Shown here: positions 17,796-26,870 of the stretch, in pieces | Layout of the letters: every line of letters begins with the position of its first letter | Position numbering within the stretch: position 1 is the first letter of the stretch | Assembly: GCA_965183875.1 (NCBI GenBank) | Contig: CBCYMK010000006.1 | Span: 47,098-111,097, forward strand | DNA from: UBA6772 sp965183875 | Lineage (GTDB): Bacteria > Bacteroidota > Bacteroidia > Flavobacteriales > UBA7430 | Direction of reading: 5' to 3' | Length of the DNA stretch: 64,000 bases | Notes under the pieces: model-generated | The model's database searches: none | Told to the model about the DNA's origin: nothing | What the model saw: only the letters and a program-made list of their open reading frames with translations | Position numbers and translations under genes: made by a program

Positions 17796-18452
17796 ATGTT
17801 AGATAAAATAGGAATAGCTAAACGTATAGCGCAGGAGTTACAGGATAATACTTATGTTAATTTAGGTATTGGTATACCAACGCTAGTAGCTAACTATATC
17901 CCAGAGGGAATTTCTGTAGAATTTCAATCTGAAAATGGAATCTTAGGCATGGGCTCTTTTCCTTTGGATGGCGAGGAAGATGCAGATTTAATTAATGCAG
18001 GTAAACAAACCATTACAGCACTCGACGGGGCTGTTTATTTCGATTCTGCTACAAGTTTTGCTATGATACGTGGACAACATGTACAGCTTACTGTTCTTGG
18101 AGCTATGGAGGTTTCTGAAAATGGCGATATTGCCAATTGGAAAATCCCAGGTAAGATGGTGAAAGGTATGGGGGGTGCTATGGATTTAGTAGCCTCTGCA
18201 GAAAATATTATCGTTGCCATGATGCACACCAACAAAAAGGGTGAATCGAAAATATTAAATCAATGTTCCTTGCCTTTAACGGGTGTTGGTTGTGTTAAAA
18301 AAGTGGTAACTAATTTGGCCGTTTTAGAGGTTATGCCTCAGGGAGGATTTAAGCTTTTAGAAAGAGCGCCCGGTGTAAGTGTTGAAGAAATTCTAGCTGC
18401 TACAGAAGGGAGCCTTTTGGTTGAAGGTACAATACCGGAAATGGTTATTTAA
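17796..18452 (+). CDS. scoB: 3-oxoacid CoA-transferase subunit B
   Basis: 218 residues, family I CoA-transferase beta subunit. The N-terminus has the YVNLGIGIPTLVANYIP motif. The catalytic-glutamate region reads FQSENGILGMG, with Glu in SENG as the usual nucleophile. It partners ScoA in ketone-body type CoA transfer. Separated from scoA by the four-helix-bundle cassette, so coordinated expression now depends on read-through across ~390 bases. The AtoE-type transporter at 41850 may supply a related substrate, but it is not linked. It converges with comF (21 bases apart). Confidence 0.94.
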   Translation: MLDKIGIAKRIAQELQDNTYVNLGIGIPTLVANYIPEGISVEFQSENGILGMGSFPLDGEEDADLINAGKQTITALDGAVYFDSATSFAMIRGQHVQLTVLGAMEVSENGDIANWKIPGKMVKGMGGAMDLVASAENIIVAMMHTNKKGESKILNQCSLPLTGVGCVKKVVTNLAVLEVMPQGGFKLLERAPGVSVEEILAATEGSLLVEGTIPEMVI

Positions 18453-18473
18453 AAATGATGTTCAAACCAAGTA

Positions 18474-19145
18474 TTATGCCCTAGCTAAAGTTAGGATAGA
18501 GCATTTACAATCCACTTCTTTTTGGAGTGTTTTTATACAAGCTTCCAGGGTAGCACCCGTAGTAAACACATCGTCTATCAAGAGGATGTGTTTTTTGTTT
18601 AAGGCGTTTTTGTCTTTCATTACAAAAGCGTTTTGTACATTTTTCCAACGTTCAATTCGGTTTTTTTTAGTCTGACTTTCTGTAAATACTCTCCTTTTTA
18701 GAGAGTGGGTGTCTATAGGGATGTCGGTATAGTTATGTATTCCTGTAGCTATTAAATCTGCTTGGTTAAACCCTCTTATTTTAAACTTTTTCGGATGTAG
18801 TGGTACGGGAATTAATACATCTATAGTATTGAAAAAATTAGCAGTTAATTTTGTAGCCATTTCCTGGGCTAAGTAAATGGCTAGCTTTTTTTGATTTTGG
18901 TATTTTATGGAGTGTACTATTTGTTGAACCCCTTCCTTTTTGGTGAAGTCTATAAAGAAAACACCCTTTTCTATTTCTACCCTACCTCTTAATGCCTTCG
19001 CTATTTTTGTTGTGTTTGGTTTAGACTCGTATATCAAATGTATTTCACAAGTTATACACAAGTAGTCCTCACAATTAATTATGGGACGGGAGCAGGCTCC
19101 GCATAGTTTTGGGAAAAACAGATTTAGTATATTATTAAGTAACAT
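18474..19145 (-). CDS. ComF-family phosphoribosyltransferase-like protein
   Basis: 223 residues. The N-terminal zinc-finger-like cysteines (LCGACSRPI and YLCITCEIH, about residues 16-40) and the C-terminal PRTase signature LLIDDVFTTGATLEAC define the ComF family. The middle holds VLIPVPLHPKKFKIRGFNQA, also typical. ComF proteins help single-stranded DNA entry during natural transformation in Gram-positive and some Gram-negative bacteria. In Bacteroidetes the role is usually assumed rather than tested. Standalone gene. Confidence 0.88.
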   Translation of the reverse strand: MLLNNILNLFFPKLCGACSRPIINCEDYLCITCEIHLIYESKPNTTKIAKALRGRVEIEKGVFFIDFTKKEGVQQIVHSIKYQNQKKLAIYLAQEMATKLTANFFNTIDVLIPVPLHPKKFKIRGFNQADLIATGIHNYTDIPIDTHSLKRRVFTESQTKKNRIERWKNVQNAFVMKDKNALNKKHILLIDDVFTTGATLEACIKTLQKEVDCKCSILTLARA

Positions 19146-19284
19146 TTAGGCATTATTTTATCTTACTAAAGGTAGGGATTAAAATGAATTATTCTACTAA
19201 TTGCCCCTGTTGGTTAAACCTGTAGAGGTGTTGAATAATTGTTGTTTATTTGTTTTCTCAAATAAAAAATCAACTTTTATTACT

Positions 19285-20979
19285 ATGAAAAGATTATTTA
19301 TTGTGCTGTTGCTGTGTTATAGCTCATTTTCTATCGCTCAAAATGATAATGCTATTGAACTTCCTGTAGGTTGGAGCCTTTTTGGTTTTAACTGCCAGGA
19401 GCCTATAGATGCTGCAACCGCTTTTAGTCCTATTACAGAATCAATTGTTATTTTAAAAGATTATTTGGGAAATGTTTATTTGCCAGAATATGGTGTAAAC
19501 ACCATTGGAAATCTTGAATATGGGAAAGGGTATCAAATAAAAATGATTTACGAGGTAAATGATTTTGAATTTTGCGAAATCAACTGTTCTGACACTGCGT
19601 TAAATACAGATTCTCTACAGCAACTTATTGATTCTAATATGGCCTTAATTATTGACTTACAAGAGCAGTTGAGTCTTTATGGTTGTACTGTAGATTCTGC
19701 TTGTAATTATAGTTTTATTGCCGAAATAGATAATGGTACTTGCGAATTCGCCATAACAGGATTTGATTGTGAAGGGAATGAATTGCAGGTAACTTATGAA
19801 GTTGGTGATTTTATTCAGGGTGGTATAGTTTTTTATTTAGACGAGGCTGAAGGCTTTGGCTTGGTTGCGGCATTAGAAGATTTAAGTGAAGGAGCTAATA
19901 TGGGAGAGTGGGGTGTTTCTGAGGGCTATGAATGGGCTTGCTTAGGTAGTTCCGTAAGCGGAGCTAATGCCACTGATATAGGAGCTGGATATCAAAATAC
20001 AGTAGATATAATTTTACAAAATTGTCTGACTGTTAATGGGGGAGTCAGCGCAGCTCAGGCTGCATTTAATTACGAATGGGAAGGGTATACCGATTGGTAT
20101 TTACCTTCAAAAGCGGAATTAAATGAAATGTATAACAGTATTGGTGATGGAGGCTTATATGGTAATGTTGGTTCCTTTTATTCCCTAGATGGTTCTACTT
20201 CTTGGTATTGGTCTTCCTCTGAGACCGCGTCTAATTATGCATGGAATATTGCTTTCAATAGTGGCTATAATTCTCAAAATGGAAAATCCAACTCTAATAG
20301 AGTTCGTGCTATTAGAACGTTTCAAATAAATGAGCTTTTGTGTAATGACTCAGATTCTGATGGTATTTGTGATTCCGATGAAATTAGTGGTTGCTTAGAT
20401 GTATTAGCGTGTAATTATGATGCCGCTGCAACTGATGATTCTGATTTATGTATATATTCTCAAGAAGGATTTGATTGTGACGGTTTAGAGTTGCAAATCT
20501 ATTCACTGGGTGACTTAGCCTATGGTGGAATTGTGTTTTTTGTTGATGAAACAGGTTATCACGGATTGGTTGCTGCCCCTGAGGATTTGCCAAATATGTA
20601 TGAATGGGGTTGCTATTCGACTAATCTAGCAGGAGCCTACAATGAAGAAATCGGATCTGGTTTTCAGAATACACTAGATATTTTAGCAGATTGTTCACAA
20701 TCTCAAATAGCCGCAAGTGAAAGTTTTATCTATGAAAACCAGGGTTATTCAGATTGGTATCTACCCTCAAAGAATGAATTATTGGAAATGTATAATACCA
20801 TAGGTCCTGGTGGAGAATTAACTAATATAGGAGGTTTCGAAACAGAGGACATGCCTTGGTATTGGTCTTCTACAGTAGCTAGTAATACCTTTGCTTGGTA
20901 TGTTAGTTTAAATGATGGCTACACAAATTATGCAAATAAAAATTTCACGCGTCGTGTGCGTGTAATTCGATCTTTTTAA
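19285..20979 (+). CDS. Large secreted protein: GW/YLP domain plus two DUF1566 (Lcl-like) domains
   Basis: 564 residues from the ATG at 19285, chosen because it gives a clean signal peptide (MKRLFIVLLLCYSSFSIAQ). Residues about 25-90 are one copy of the GW...YLP...GKGYQIK domain found twice each in the proteins at 45177 and 49254. Two DUF1566-type domains follow (about 170-345 and 410-564), each opening with 'GGIVF' and containing 'Y.DWYLPSK.EL.EMYN' and 'WYWSS'. A Cys motif (GC..D.ACNY) comes before each. No YPNP-type sorting domain is seen, so the route to the surface is unclear. It probably binds carbohydrate or acts as an adhesin, which is inference. Confidence 0.8.
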   Translation: MKRLFIVLLLCYSSFSIAQNDNAIELPVGWSLFGFNCQEPIDAATAFSPITESIVILKDYLGNVYLPEYGVNTIGNLEYGKGYQIKMIYEVNDFEFCEINCSDTALNTDSLQQLIDSNMALIIDLQEQLSLYGCTVDSACNYSFIAEIDNGTCEFAITGFDCEGNELQVTYEVGDFIQGGIVFYLDEAEGFGLVAALEDLSEGANMGEWGVSEGYEWACLGSSVSGANATDIGAGYQNTVDIILQNCLTVNGGVSAAQAAFNYEWEGYTDWYLPSKAELNEMYNSIGDGGLYGNVGSFYSLDGSTSWYWSSSETASNYAWNIAFNSGYNSQNGKSNSNRVRAIRTFQINELLCNDSDSDGICDSDEISGCLDVLACNYDAAATDDSDLCIYSQEGFDCDGLELQIYSLGDLAYGGIVFFVDETGYHGLVAAPEDLPNMYEWGCYSTNLAGAYNEEIGSGFQNTLDILADCSQSQIAASESFIYENQGYSDWYLPSKNELLEMYNTIGPGGELTNIGGFETEDMPWYWSSTVASNTFAWYVSLNDGYTNYANKNFTRRVRVIRSF

Positions 20980-21016
20980 AAACTCGTTGAATACTTTATT
21001 CTTAAATTAATTATCC

Positions 21017-21781
21017 ATGCCAACAATAATCTCCTACAATGTAAACGGAATTCGTGCAGCTTTAAAAAAAGGCTGGGCAGATTGGGCTAAGGCTACCAAT
21101 GCCGATGTAATAGGTTTACAAGAAACCAAAGCACAAGCAGATCAATTAGATCTTAGTGTTTTCGAAGACCTAGGCTATCATCATTATTGGTTTTCTGCCC
21201 AAAAGAAAGGCTATAGTGGCGTAGCACTATTATGTAAAGAAAAACCTTTGCACGTAGCCTACGGTTGTGGAATAGAAAAGTACGATTTTGAAGGACGTGT
21301 TATAAGAGCCGACTTTAAAGACTATTCTGTAATCTCTGTTTATTTCCCTTCTGGAACTACTGGAGGGGTGCGTCAAGATTATAAAATGGATTTTTTAGCC
21401 GATTTCCAGATTTATATAAATGAGCTTAAAAAAGAAATCCCCAATCTTATTATTTCGGGAGATTATAATATATGTCACGAAGCTATAGATATACACAATC
21501 CAGTATCTAATAAAAAAACATCAGGTTTTTTACCTGAAGAAAGAGCTTGGGTAAGTGCATTTATAGAAAATGGGTTCATAGACAGTTTTCGTTACCTCAA
21601 TAAAGAACCACATAATTACTCATGGTGGTCTTATAGAGCAGCATCAAGAGAGCGTAATAAGGGTTGGCGTATAGATTATAATATGCTTAGTGAATCTCTT
21701 TTACCTCGCCTCACAAGAGCTGCAATTCTATCCGAAGCCAAACATTCTGACCATTGCCCTGTTTTAGTACAGATTGACTAA
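21017..21781 (+). CDS. xth: Exodeoxyribonuclease III / AP endonuclease
   Basis: 254 residues, the EEP-superfamily DNA-repair nuclease. Motifs in order: YNVNGIRAALKKG, LQETKAQ (metal-binding Glu), FPSG, SGDYNICHEAID (catalytic Asp and Asn), WWSYRAASRERNKGWRIDY, and KHSDHCPV (catalytic Asp-His). It cuts DNA at abasic sites and trims 3' ends in base-excision repair. It appears to be transcribed alone and ends in the shared terminator at 21804-21842. Confidence 0.95.
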   Translation: MPTIISYNVNGIRAALKKGWADWAKATNADVIGLQETKAQADQLDLSVFEDLGYHHYWFSAQKKGYSGVALLCKEKPLHVAYGCGIEKYDFEGRVIRADFKDYSVISVYFPSGTTGGVRQDYKMDFLADFQIYINELKKEIPNLIISGDYNICHEAIDIHNPVSNKKTSGFLPEERAWVSAFIENGFIDSFRYLNKEPHNYSWWSYRAASRERNKGWRIDYNMLSESLLPRLTRAAILSEAKHSDHCPVLVQID

Positions 21782-21803
21782 ATATTTTTACTTTAAGAGT
21801 ACT

Positions 21804-21842
21804 AAAAAAAGAGCCTGTTTTCATTTGAAAACAGGCTCTTTT
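21804..21842. terminator. Bidirectional terminator between xth and the second M43 protease
   Basis: A 17-bp perfect stem (AAAAGAGCCTGTTTTCA and its complement) with a two-base loop, flanked by A and T runs between convergent genes. Confidence 0.85.
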
Positions 21843-21860
21843 AGAATCTAGAATAGTGTA

Positions 21861-23966
21861 TTAATAAACGACTATTCTTTGTGTTTCTTTATAATTTCCA
21901 ATAGTACAGTTAAGGAAATACATGCCGGCTTTTAAATTGGTTTTAAACTCCCTCAGGTCTATTATATACTGCCCTGCTTTGTAATTACTGGTGTTTTTAT
22001 ACATGCTATTACCCAATATGTCTACCAGCTCAAGCTGAATTGTTTGAGGGTTAAGTACATTAAATTTTATAGAGGCATTCCCATTGTTTGGATTTGGATA
22101 AACTTCTAAGTTTAGTGTTTTAGATAGCATTTCTTCTAGTCCTAGATACGGTACAGCAAATCGAATATTATCTATGTACAAGAAATTACCCTGTTCTCCA
22201 GAGAACTCTATCATAAATTGTAGCTGTTCTCTTCCTGCCCATGGGCTAAGATTAATTTTTTGGGTCTCCCATTCATCATCATCTGGCGTAAAAGTAAAGA
22301 GTTGGTTTCCGGATACTGTAGCTAAATCATCCGAATCTTTCGTTATCCTTGTTAGCCAGTTTGTTCCACAGTCTTCAGATACTCTTACGCGAAGAACATC
22401 ATCGCTACTAGATGACCTTTTAGCATATGCATAGTCGTAATAGATATAACAGGGCGATGGCACATTGCTAAGATCGAAGATTGGCGAGTATAAGTTTTTG
22501 CGTTCGTTCCCTTCAAAAACCGAACTTCTAATTCTTATAGAACCCGACTCTGAGGTGCTGGAAGTGGAGTTCCATGCCCAACCATGCGTTTGAGATTCTT
22601 CATCTATATACCAATTTTCAGTATCGTTATCTGGATTAACTGGGAATTGGTTAGATTGGAATTTGAATTCTGTAGGTGCTATAATTTTATTGTCTGGGTT
22701 GTTAATATAAATCGCGTTTTCAGTAGTAAGGGTACGAGAACCACCAGTAGTAGTTACTGTTAAACTCACGTTATAAAGCCCTTCTTGAGTATAGCTTACT
22801 ACAGGGTTTTCATCGTTTGATGTGCTTGGTGTTGCTCCTTCAAATACCCATTCGAAAATTGGTTCGCTCTCGTAATTATACGATCTATTTAACCATTCAA
22901 TTTCTTGATCTATACAAGCTAATTCAGCCTCTGTTTCGTAGTTTACTATTGCTATACAATCGTTGCTGTCGTTGTTGTTTAATAAGCCAGTTTCAATTAA
23001 GTTTTCTTCAGTCCATAGATTATTTCTTGGAGCATTATGCCAAGTATATCCATAATCTAAAGCGGCTCTCATTGCCTGTTTCTGTCCGTTGGTGTACATT
23101 CTTGGACAAGAAGCATAATCCATATAGTTCTGTACATTATCGAGTGTGCCGCAGGTAGTTTGGCTTAGGTTACAAGAAGAGTTTGTTCCTATGGTTACTG
23201 GAGTATCTGAAATGCCATCGTCGTAGTTGCAATTTTGCTGTACGTTATTCTCATTGGTATCTCCCCAAGTGTGCGATAAACTTAAATAATGACCTATCTC
23301 GTGTGTAAGTGTTCTGTTAGAACTGGTTGATCCATTAGACTCCCCAATGCTACCAAATTGTGAAGAGAGAACTACAACGCCTGCATTTGCATCGTTGTTA
23401 GGTGCTTCTCCAGGGTAGTAAGAATAACCACCTGCGCCAATTTCTATATTCGAAACTACCCAAACATTTAGATACTTTCGAGGATCCCACTTCACAATGC
23501 TTTTCACATTTTCGCCAGCACTATTGGTTAGTTCTGTGTAGGTACGGGTTATTCCCTTGGTACAGTTTCCGCTGGGGTCTTTTTGTGCTAGTTTAAATTC
23601 TATACCTACATCAGCAATAATATCTTTAAAAGCGTCCACTATATTTGTGGTGTCGGCATTGAGTTTATTAAAGTCTTCGTTTATAATTTCTATAGCATTA
23701 AATACCTGCGCATCAGATAGATTACTAGCCCCGTCTGTATGCATTATATGTATAACAATTGGGATGGTACGAATTTCTGAATCCATTGGAGACTTATTGT
23801 CCGAGAGTGAAGCTAAATTTAACAGATAGTCTGCCCTCTTTTGTACTAGATGAGGGTTTTCTGCTAGCACTTTATTTCGCATAATAGTAGAGCCACATTG
23901 TTTATGGCTTTGAGCAAATACAATACTCCCTAAAAGAAGGCTAAATAAAAATAAATTTCGTTTCAT
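21861..23966 (-). CDS. Secreted M43 zinc metalloprotease with T9SS sorting domain (second copy)
   Basis: 701 residues from the ATG at 23966; the longer frame to 23990 only adds residues before the signal peptide (MKRNLFLFSLLLGSIVFAQ). The catalytic zinc motif is HEIGHYLSLSH, followed by WGD and a Met-turn region (QNYMDYASC). A PKD-like domain (FEWVFEGATPSTS), a jelly-roll-like domain (SGSIRIRSSVF..LYSPIFDLS) and a type A sorting domain (LEVYPNPNNG ... AGMYFLNC..KETQRIVVY) follow. It shares architecture and much sequence with the protease at 2836-5037. The two are probably old paralogues, both secreted by T9SS. Confidence 0.92.
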   Translation of the reverse strand: MKRNLFLFSLLLGSIVFAQSHKQCGSTIMRNKVLAENPHLVQKRADYLLNLASLSDNKSPMDSEIRTIPIVIHIMHTDGASNLSDAQVFNAIEIINEDFNKLNADTTNIVDAFKDIIADVGIEFKLAQKDPSGNCTKGITRTYTELTNSAGENVKSIVKWDPRKYLNVWVVSNIEIGAGGYSYYPGEAPNNDANAGVVVLSSQFGSIGESNGSTSSNRTLTHEIGHYLSLSHTWGDTNENNVQQNCNYDDGISDTPVTIGTNSSCNLSQTTCGTLDNVQNYMDYASCPRMYTNGQKQAMRAALDYGYTWHNAPRNNLWTEENLIETGLLNNNDSNDCIAIVNYETEAELACIDQEIEWLNRSYNYESEPIFEWVFEGATPSTSNDENPVVSYTQEGLYNVSLTVTTTGGSRTLTTENAIYINNPDNKIIAPTEFKFQSNQFPVNPDNDTENWYIDEESQTHGWAWNSTSSTSESGSIRIRSSVFEGNERKNLYSPIFDLSNVPSPCYIYYDYAYAKRSSSSDDVLRVRVSEDCGTNWLTRITKDSDDLATVSGNQLFTFTPDDDEWETQKINLSPWAGREQLQFMIEFSGEQGNFLYIDNIRFAVPYLGLEEMLSKTLNLEVYPNPNNGNASIKFNVLNPQTIQLELVDILGNSMYKNTSNYKAGQYIIDLREFKTNLKAGMYFLNCTIGNYKETQRIVVY

Positions 23967-24032
23967 AAGATCTTGTTGATTCTGCGGCAAAACTACTAAA
24001 TTAGTACGATTTTAGAACCTAATTTTACAAAG

Positions 24033-24968
24033 ATGAAGCCAAAGTATATTTTCGTAGGAATGATGTGTGTTTTAATGATGTCTTCTTGTGTTTCTTTAAA
24101 GAAATTTAAAGAGCTAGATACCGATTTGTCCCAGCTCATACTCTTAAAAGATTCACTCACTTTTTTAAATAACGATTTAGCTTTAAAAAACTCTGAGCTT
24201 ACCGATCAGGCCTTTAGGCTTTCTATACGTTCGAGTACTTTAGAAAACGATACCATTTTACTGGGGAAAGAATTTAGGCGTAAGGCCAGAGCTTATGACG
24301 ATCTTAGTAGTTCATATGAGGTCTTAATGCATAACAACTCTACAACCATGGCTAAGCAAGCAAAGGAAAATAAAGACTTGATGGTGCGTTTGGGGCAGCT
24401 CGAAGTAGATTTACAGGAAAGAGAACTGGCAATAAAATCTAGAGAACAGGATGTAGAAAGCTTGAACAAGCTTTTAAAACAAAAAGACGAAAACTTAATC
24501 TTATTGAAAAGTAGCGTAGCTAATGCTTTAGTAGGTTTTGAAGGCGAAGGATTAACAGTAGAGCAACGCAATGGTAAGTTGTATGTATCCTTAGAAAATA
24601 GCTTGCTATTTGCTTCGGGTAGCTGGAGTGTAAATAAAAAAGGTCTTACTGCGATCACAGAATTAGCCAAAGTATTGGTTAATCAATCCGATTTACAAAT
24701 TACGGTAGAAGGACACACCGATAATATTCCGTATAAAGGCGCTGGTTTAGTGAAGGATAATTGGGATTTGAGCGTGATGAGAGCAACTTCTATTGTGAAA
24801 ATACTGAGTAATAATAAGGGAATAAATGCTTTAAATATTACTGCAGCTGGGAAGGGTTCTTACAGTCCTCTAGTCTTAAATGACAGTCCCGAAAATAGGG
24901 CGATGAATAGAAGAATAGAAATAATTTTGAGTCCTAATATGGATGCCTTAATGAACCTATTAGACTAG
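24033..24968 (+). CDS. OmpA-family lipoprotein
   Basis: 311 residues. The lipoprotein signal ends in MMSSC (Cys19). A long coiled coil (about 25-170) has heptads rich in L, K, E and S. The C-terminal OmpA domain (about 195-311) carries TVEGHTDNIPYKG, NWDLSVMRATSIVKIL and the peptidoglycan-binding NRAMNRRIEIIL. It should link the outer membrane to peptidoglycan. TAATTTTA, close to a -7 box, ends 5 bases before the ATG. It ends 3 bases before the convergent murI stop. Confidence 0.9.
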   Translation: MKPKYIFVGMMCVLMMSSCVSLKKFKELDTDLSQLILLKDSLTFLNNDLALKNSELTDQAFRLSIRSSTLENDTILLGKEFRRKARAYDDLSSSYEVLMHNNSTTMAKQAKENKDLMVRLGQLEVDLQERELAIKSREQDVESLNKLLKQKDENLILLKSSVANALVGFEGEGLTVEQRNGKLYVSLENSLLFASGSWSVNKKGLTAITELAKVLVNQSDLQITVEGHTDNIPYKGAGLVKDNWDLSVMRATSIVKILSNNKGINALNITAAGKGSYSPLVLNDSPENRAMNRRIEIILSPNMDALMNLLD

Positions 24969-24971
24969 GGC

Positions 24972-25772
24972 TTATAGCTTAACTTCTACAAGGTTAATTT
25001 TTTGACCAAAAAAATGCTGTGCACTCTGTTCAAAAGAATCGGTATAGTCTGAAACAAAAAATTGATGTGCCATTATTGAAGGCTCTGAAGCTAATAAACG
25101 CGCTTCTAACAATGTCTTTTTTACGAACTGAGACACGATTTTAGCAGAGTTTATTATTTCGATCTTACCCTTGTAATATTGACGAATTTCATCTTCTATG
25201 AGAGGGTAGTGCGTGCAGCCAAGTATTAAATGGTCTATATTACTGAGCTCGGGTTTGTCTAAGTAATTAGCGATGATAGAGCTAGATATTTTGTTTTTGT
25301 AAAATCCTTCCTCTATCATGGGTACTAATAATGGTGTTGCTAGAGAATTAGTGCTTATACTTTTATTAAGTGCATTAATTTTTAAGCTATACACCTTAGA
25401 AGCTACCGTATTTTTGGTACCTATAATCCCTATTGTTTTGGTGTTACTTTTGCAGGTAAAATCTACCACTGGATCTACCACATTTAAAGGTATAGCTTGG
25501 TCTTTACAGCAGTCTTTAACTTCTTTAAAAGCTAGAGCAGAGGCTGTATTGCAAGCTATTACCACCATTTTACATTCTTGTTCTATCAAGAATTTTGAAA
25601 TGTTTTTACTGTAGCTTTTTATGGCGTCTGCCGACTTATCACCATAGGGTAGATGTTGGGTGTCTCCAAAATAGACAATACGCTCATTAGGCATCAATTT
25701 ACTTATTTGATGCCCAACAGTTAGCCCTCCTATACCGGAGTCGAATATGCCTATGGGATTCGTTTTTTTCAT
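24972..25772 (-). CDS. murI: Glutamate racemase
   Basis: 266 residues from the ATG at 25772. The frame extends to 25784, but those codons come from the terminator hairpin upstream. Motifs: IGIFDSGIGGLTVG (Asp of the active site), YFGDTQHLPYG, VIACNTASALAF (first catalytic Cys) and LILGCTHYPLIE (second catalytic Cys). It makes D-glutamate for peptidoglycan. The start codon directly follows the T-run of the terminator that ends the bamA-skp transcript, so expression may depend on read-through. Confidence 0.94.
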   Translation of the reverse strand: MKKTNPIGIFDSGIGGLTVGHQISKLMPNERIVYFGDTQHLPYGDKSADAIKSYSKNISKFLIEQECKMVVIACNTASALAFKEVKDCCKDQAIPLNVVDPVVDFTCKSNTKTIGIIGTKNTVASKVYSLKINALNKSISTNSLATPLLVPMIEEGFYKNKISSSIIANYLDKPELSNIDHLILGCTHYPLIEDEIRQYYKGKIEIINSAKIVSQFVKKTLLEARLLASEPSIMAHQFFVSDYTDSFEQSAQHFFGQKINLVEVKL

Positions 25773-25800
25773 AAAAAAAAACATCCCCGAAGGGATGTTT
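25773..25800 (-). terminator. Terminator between skp and murI, touching the murI start
   Basis: On the minus strand an 8-bp stem (AACATCCC / GGGATGTT) with a TTCG loop and a T-run of about 9. The murI ATG begins at the next base. Confidence 0.8.
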
Positions 25801-25816
25801 AAATAAAGTAGTTTTA

Positions 25817-26323
25817 TTATTGGATACCCAATTTAGCTTTTACTAATGGCATAATATCTTTCGATTCTTTACCGTATACAATAGAGCCTAAACTAATGTC
25901 GAATATATACGTATAGTCATTTTCTTCAGCAACTTCGTTAATCGCATTTTGAGCCTTTTCGAGTAAAGGAGCTAAAACTTCATTCCTCTTTTGTTGAATA
26001 CTCTCCTGGCTAGATTGTTGAAATTGTTGAATACGCATTTCTAAATCTTGAATTTCTTTGATCTTAGCTTCTTTAACGATATCTGTCATTAATGCTTCGT
26101 TCGCTTGAAATTCTCCAGCTTTAGTTTGGTATTCACCATACATAGCTTGTACCTGAGATTCTAATAATTGATTGTATTCCTGAATAGCTTTATCCGCATC
26201 TGCAGTCTCTGGCATTACCATAAGGAGTTGTTCCGAGTGGATATGGCCAAATTTTTCTTGTGCAAAAATTGAACTTGTTAAACAAGTTAATACTACGAAT
26301 GCAATAGCTGAGATTTTTTTCAT
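25817..26323 (-). CDS. OmpH/Skp-family periplasmic chaperone (second copy)
   Basis: 168 residues from the ATG at 26323, which gives a signal peptide (MKKISAIAFVVLTCLTSSIFAQ). The longer frame to 26377 overlaps the upstream gene. After 'EKFGHIHSEQLLMVMPET' comes a long charged coiled coil (about 50-130) rich in Q and E, then 'YTYIFDISLGSIVYG'. Skp-like chaperones escort unfolded outer-membrane proteins to BamA. Last gene of the uppS-bamA-skp-skp run. Confidence 0.9.
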   Translation of the reverse strand: MKKISAIAFVVLTCLTSSIFAQEKFGHIHSEQLLMVMPETADADKAIQEYNQLLESQVQAMYGEYQTKAGEFQANEALMTDIVKEAKIKEIQDLEMRIQQFQQSSQESIQQKRNEVLAPLLEKAQNAINEVAEENDYTYIFDISLGSIVYGKESKDIMPLVKAKLGIQ

Positions 26324-26339
26324 TTTTTGTTTGTTGAGA

Positions 26340-26852
26340 TTAATAGTCGTAACCAAGTCTATCCAATATTTTATCACTCTTGTCGAGGTTGTCTTCGGCG
26401 TAAAGCATCAGTAAATCGCTAGATTTATCGAATATCACTCCGTAACGGCCCTCCTTAGAGAATTCCTGAATAGCGTTGTAAATTTGATTTTGTATAGGCT
26501 TAATAAGTTCTTCTTGTTTTTTAAACAAGTCCCCTTCGGTACCAAAACGTTGTTGTTGTAATGCTTTAACGTCTTTTTCTTTTTGAATAATTTCGTCTTC
26601 TCGAGCCTGACGCATTTTATCGGTTAGTAAGACCTTATCTGTCTGATAAGCTCTGTATAACTGATCAATTTCTTGGTATGCTTTTTCTATGTCTTCTTGC
26701 CAGTCGTACGATAGATCGTCGAGTTGCTGCTGGGCTTGTTTATATTCCGGAATATGCTCCAAAATATATTGCGAATCTACGTAAGCAAATTTCTGTGCAT
26801 ACATCGAACCTACGATCATGAAAAAACTGAGTACTAATAATATCCTTTTCAT
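26340..26852 (-). CDS. OmpH/Skp-family periplasmic chaperone (first copy)
   Basis: 170 residues with a signal peptide (MKRILLVLSFFMIVGSMYAQ). The mature start 'KFAYVDSQYILEHIPEYKQA' is the usual OmpH opening, followed by a coiled coil (about 40-125) and 'GRYGVIFDKSSDLLMLYA'. It lies 18 bases after bamA and 16 bases before the second copy. Two Skp paralogues behind bamA are usual in Bacteroidetes. Confidence 0.91.
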   Translation of the reverse strand: MKRILLVLSFFMIVGSMYAQKFAYVDSQYILEHIPEYKQAQQQLDDLSYDWQEDIEKAYQEIDQLYRAYQTDKVLLTDKMRQAREDEIIQKEKDVKALQQQRFGTEGDLFKKQEELIKPIQNQIYNAIQEFSKEGRYGVIFDKSSDLLMLYAEDNLDKSDKILDRLGYDY

Positions 26853-26870
26853 ACAGCGAATTTATAGAAT

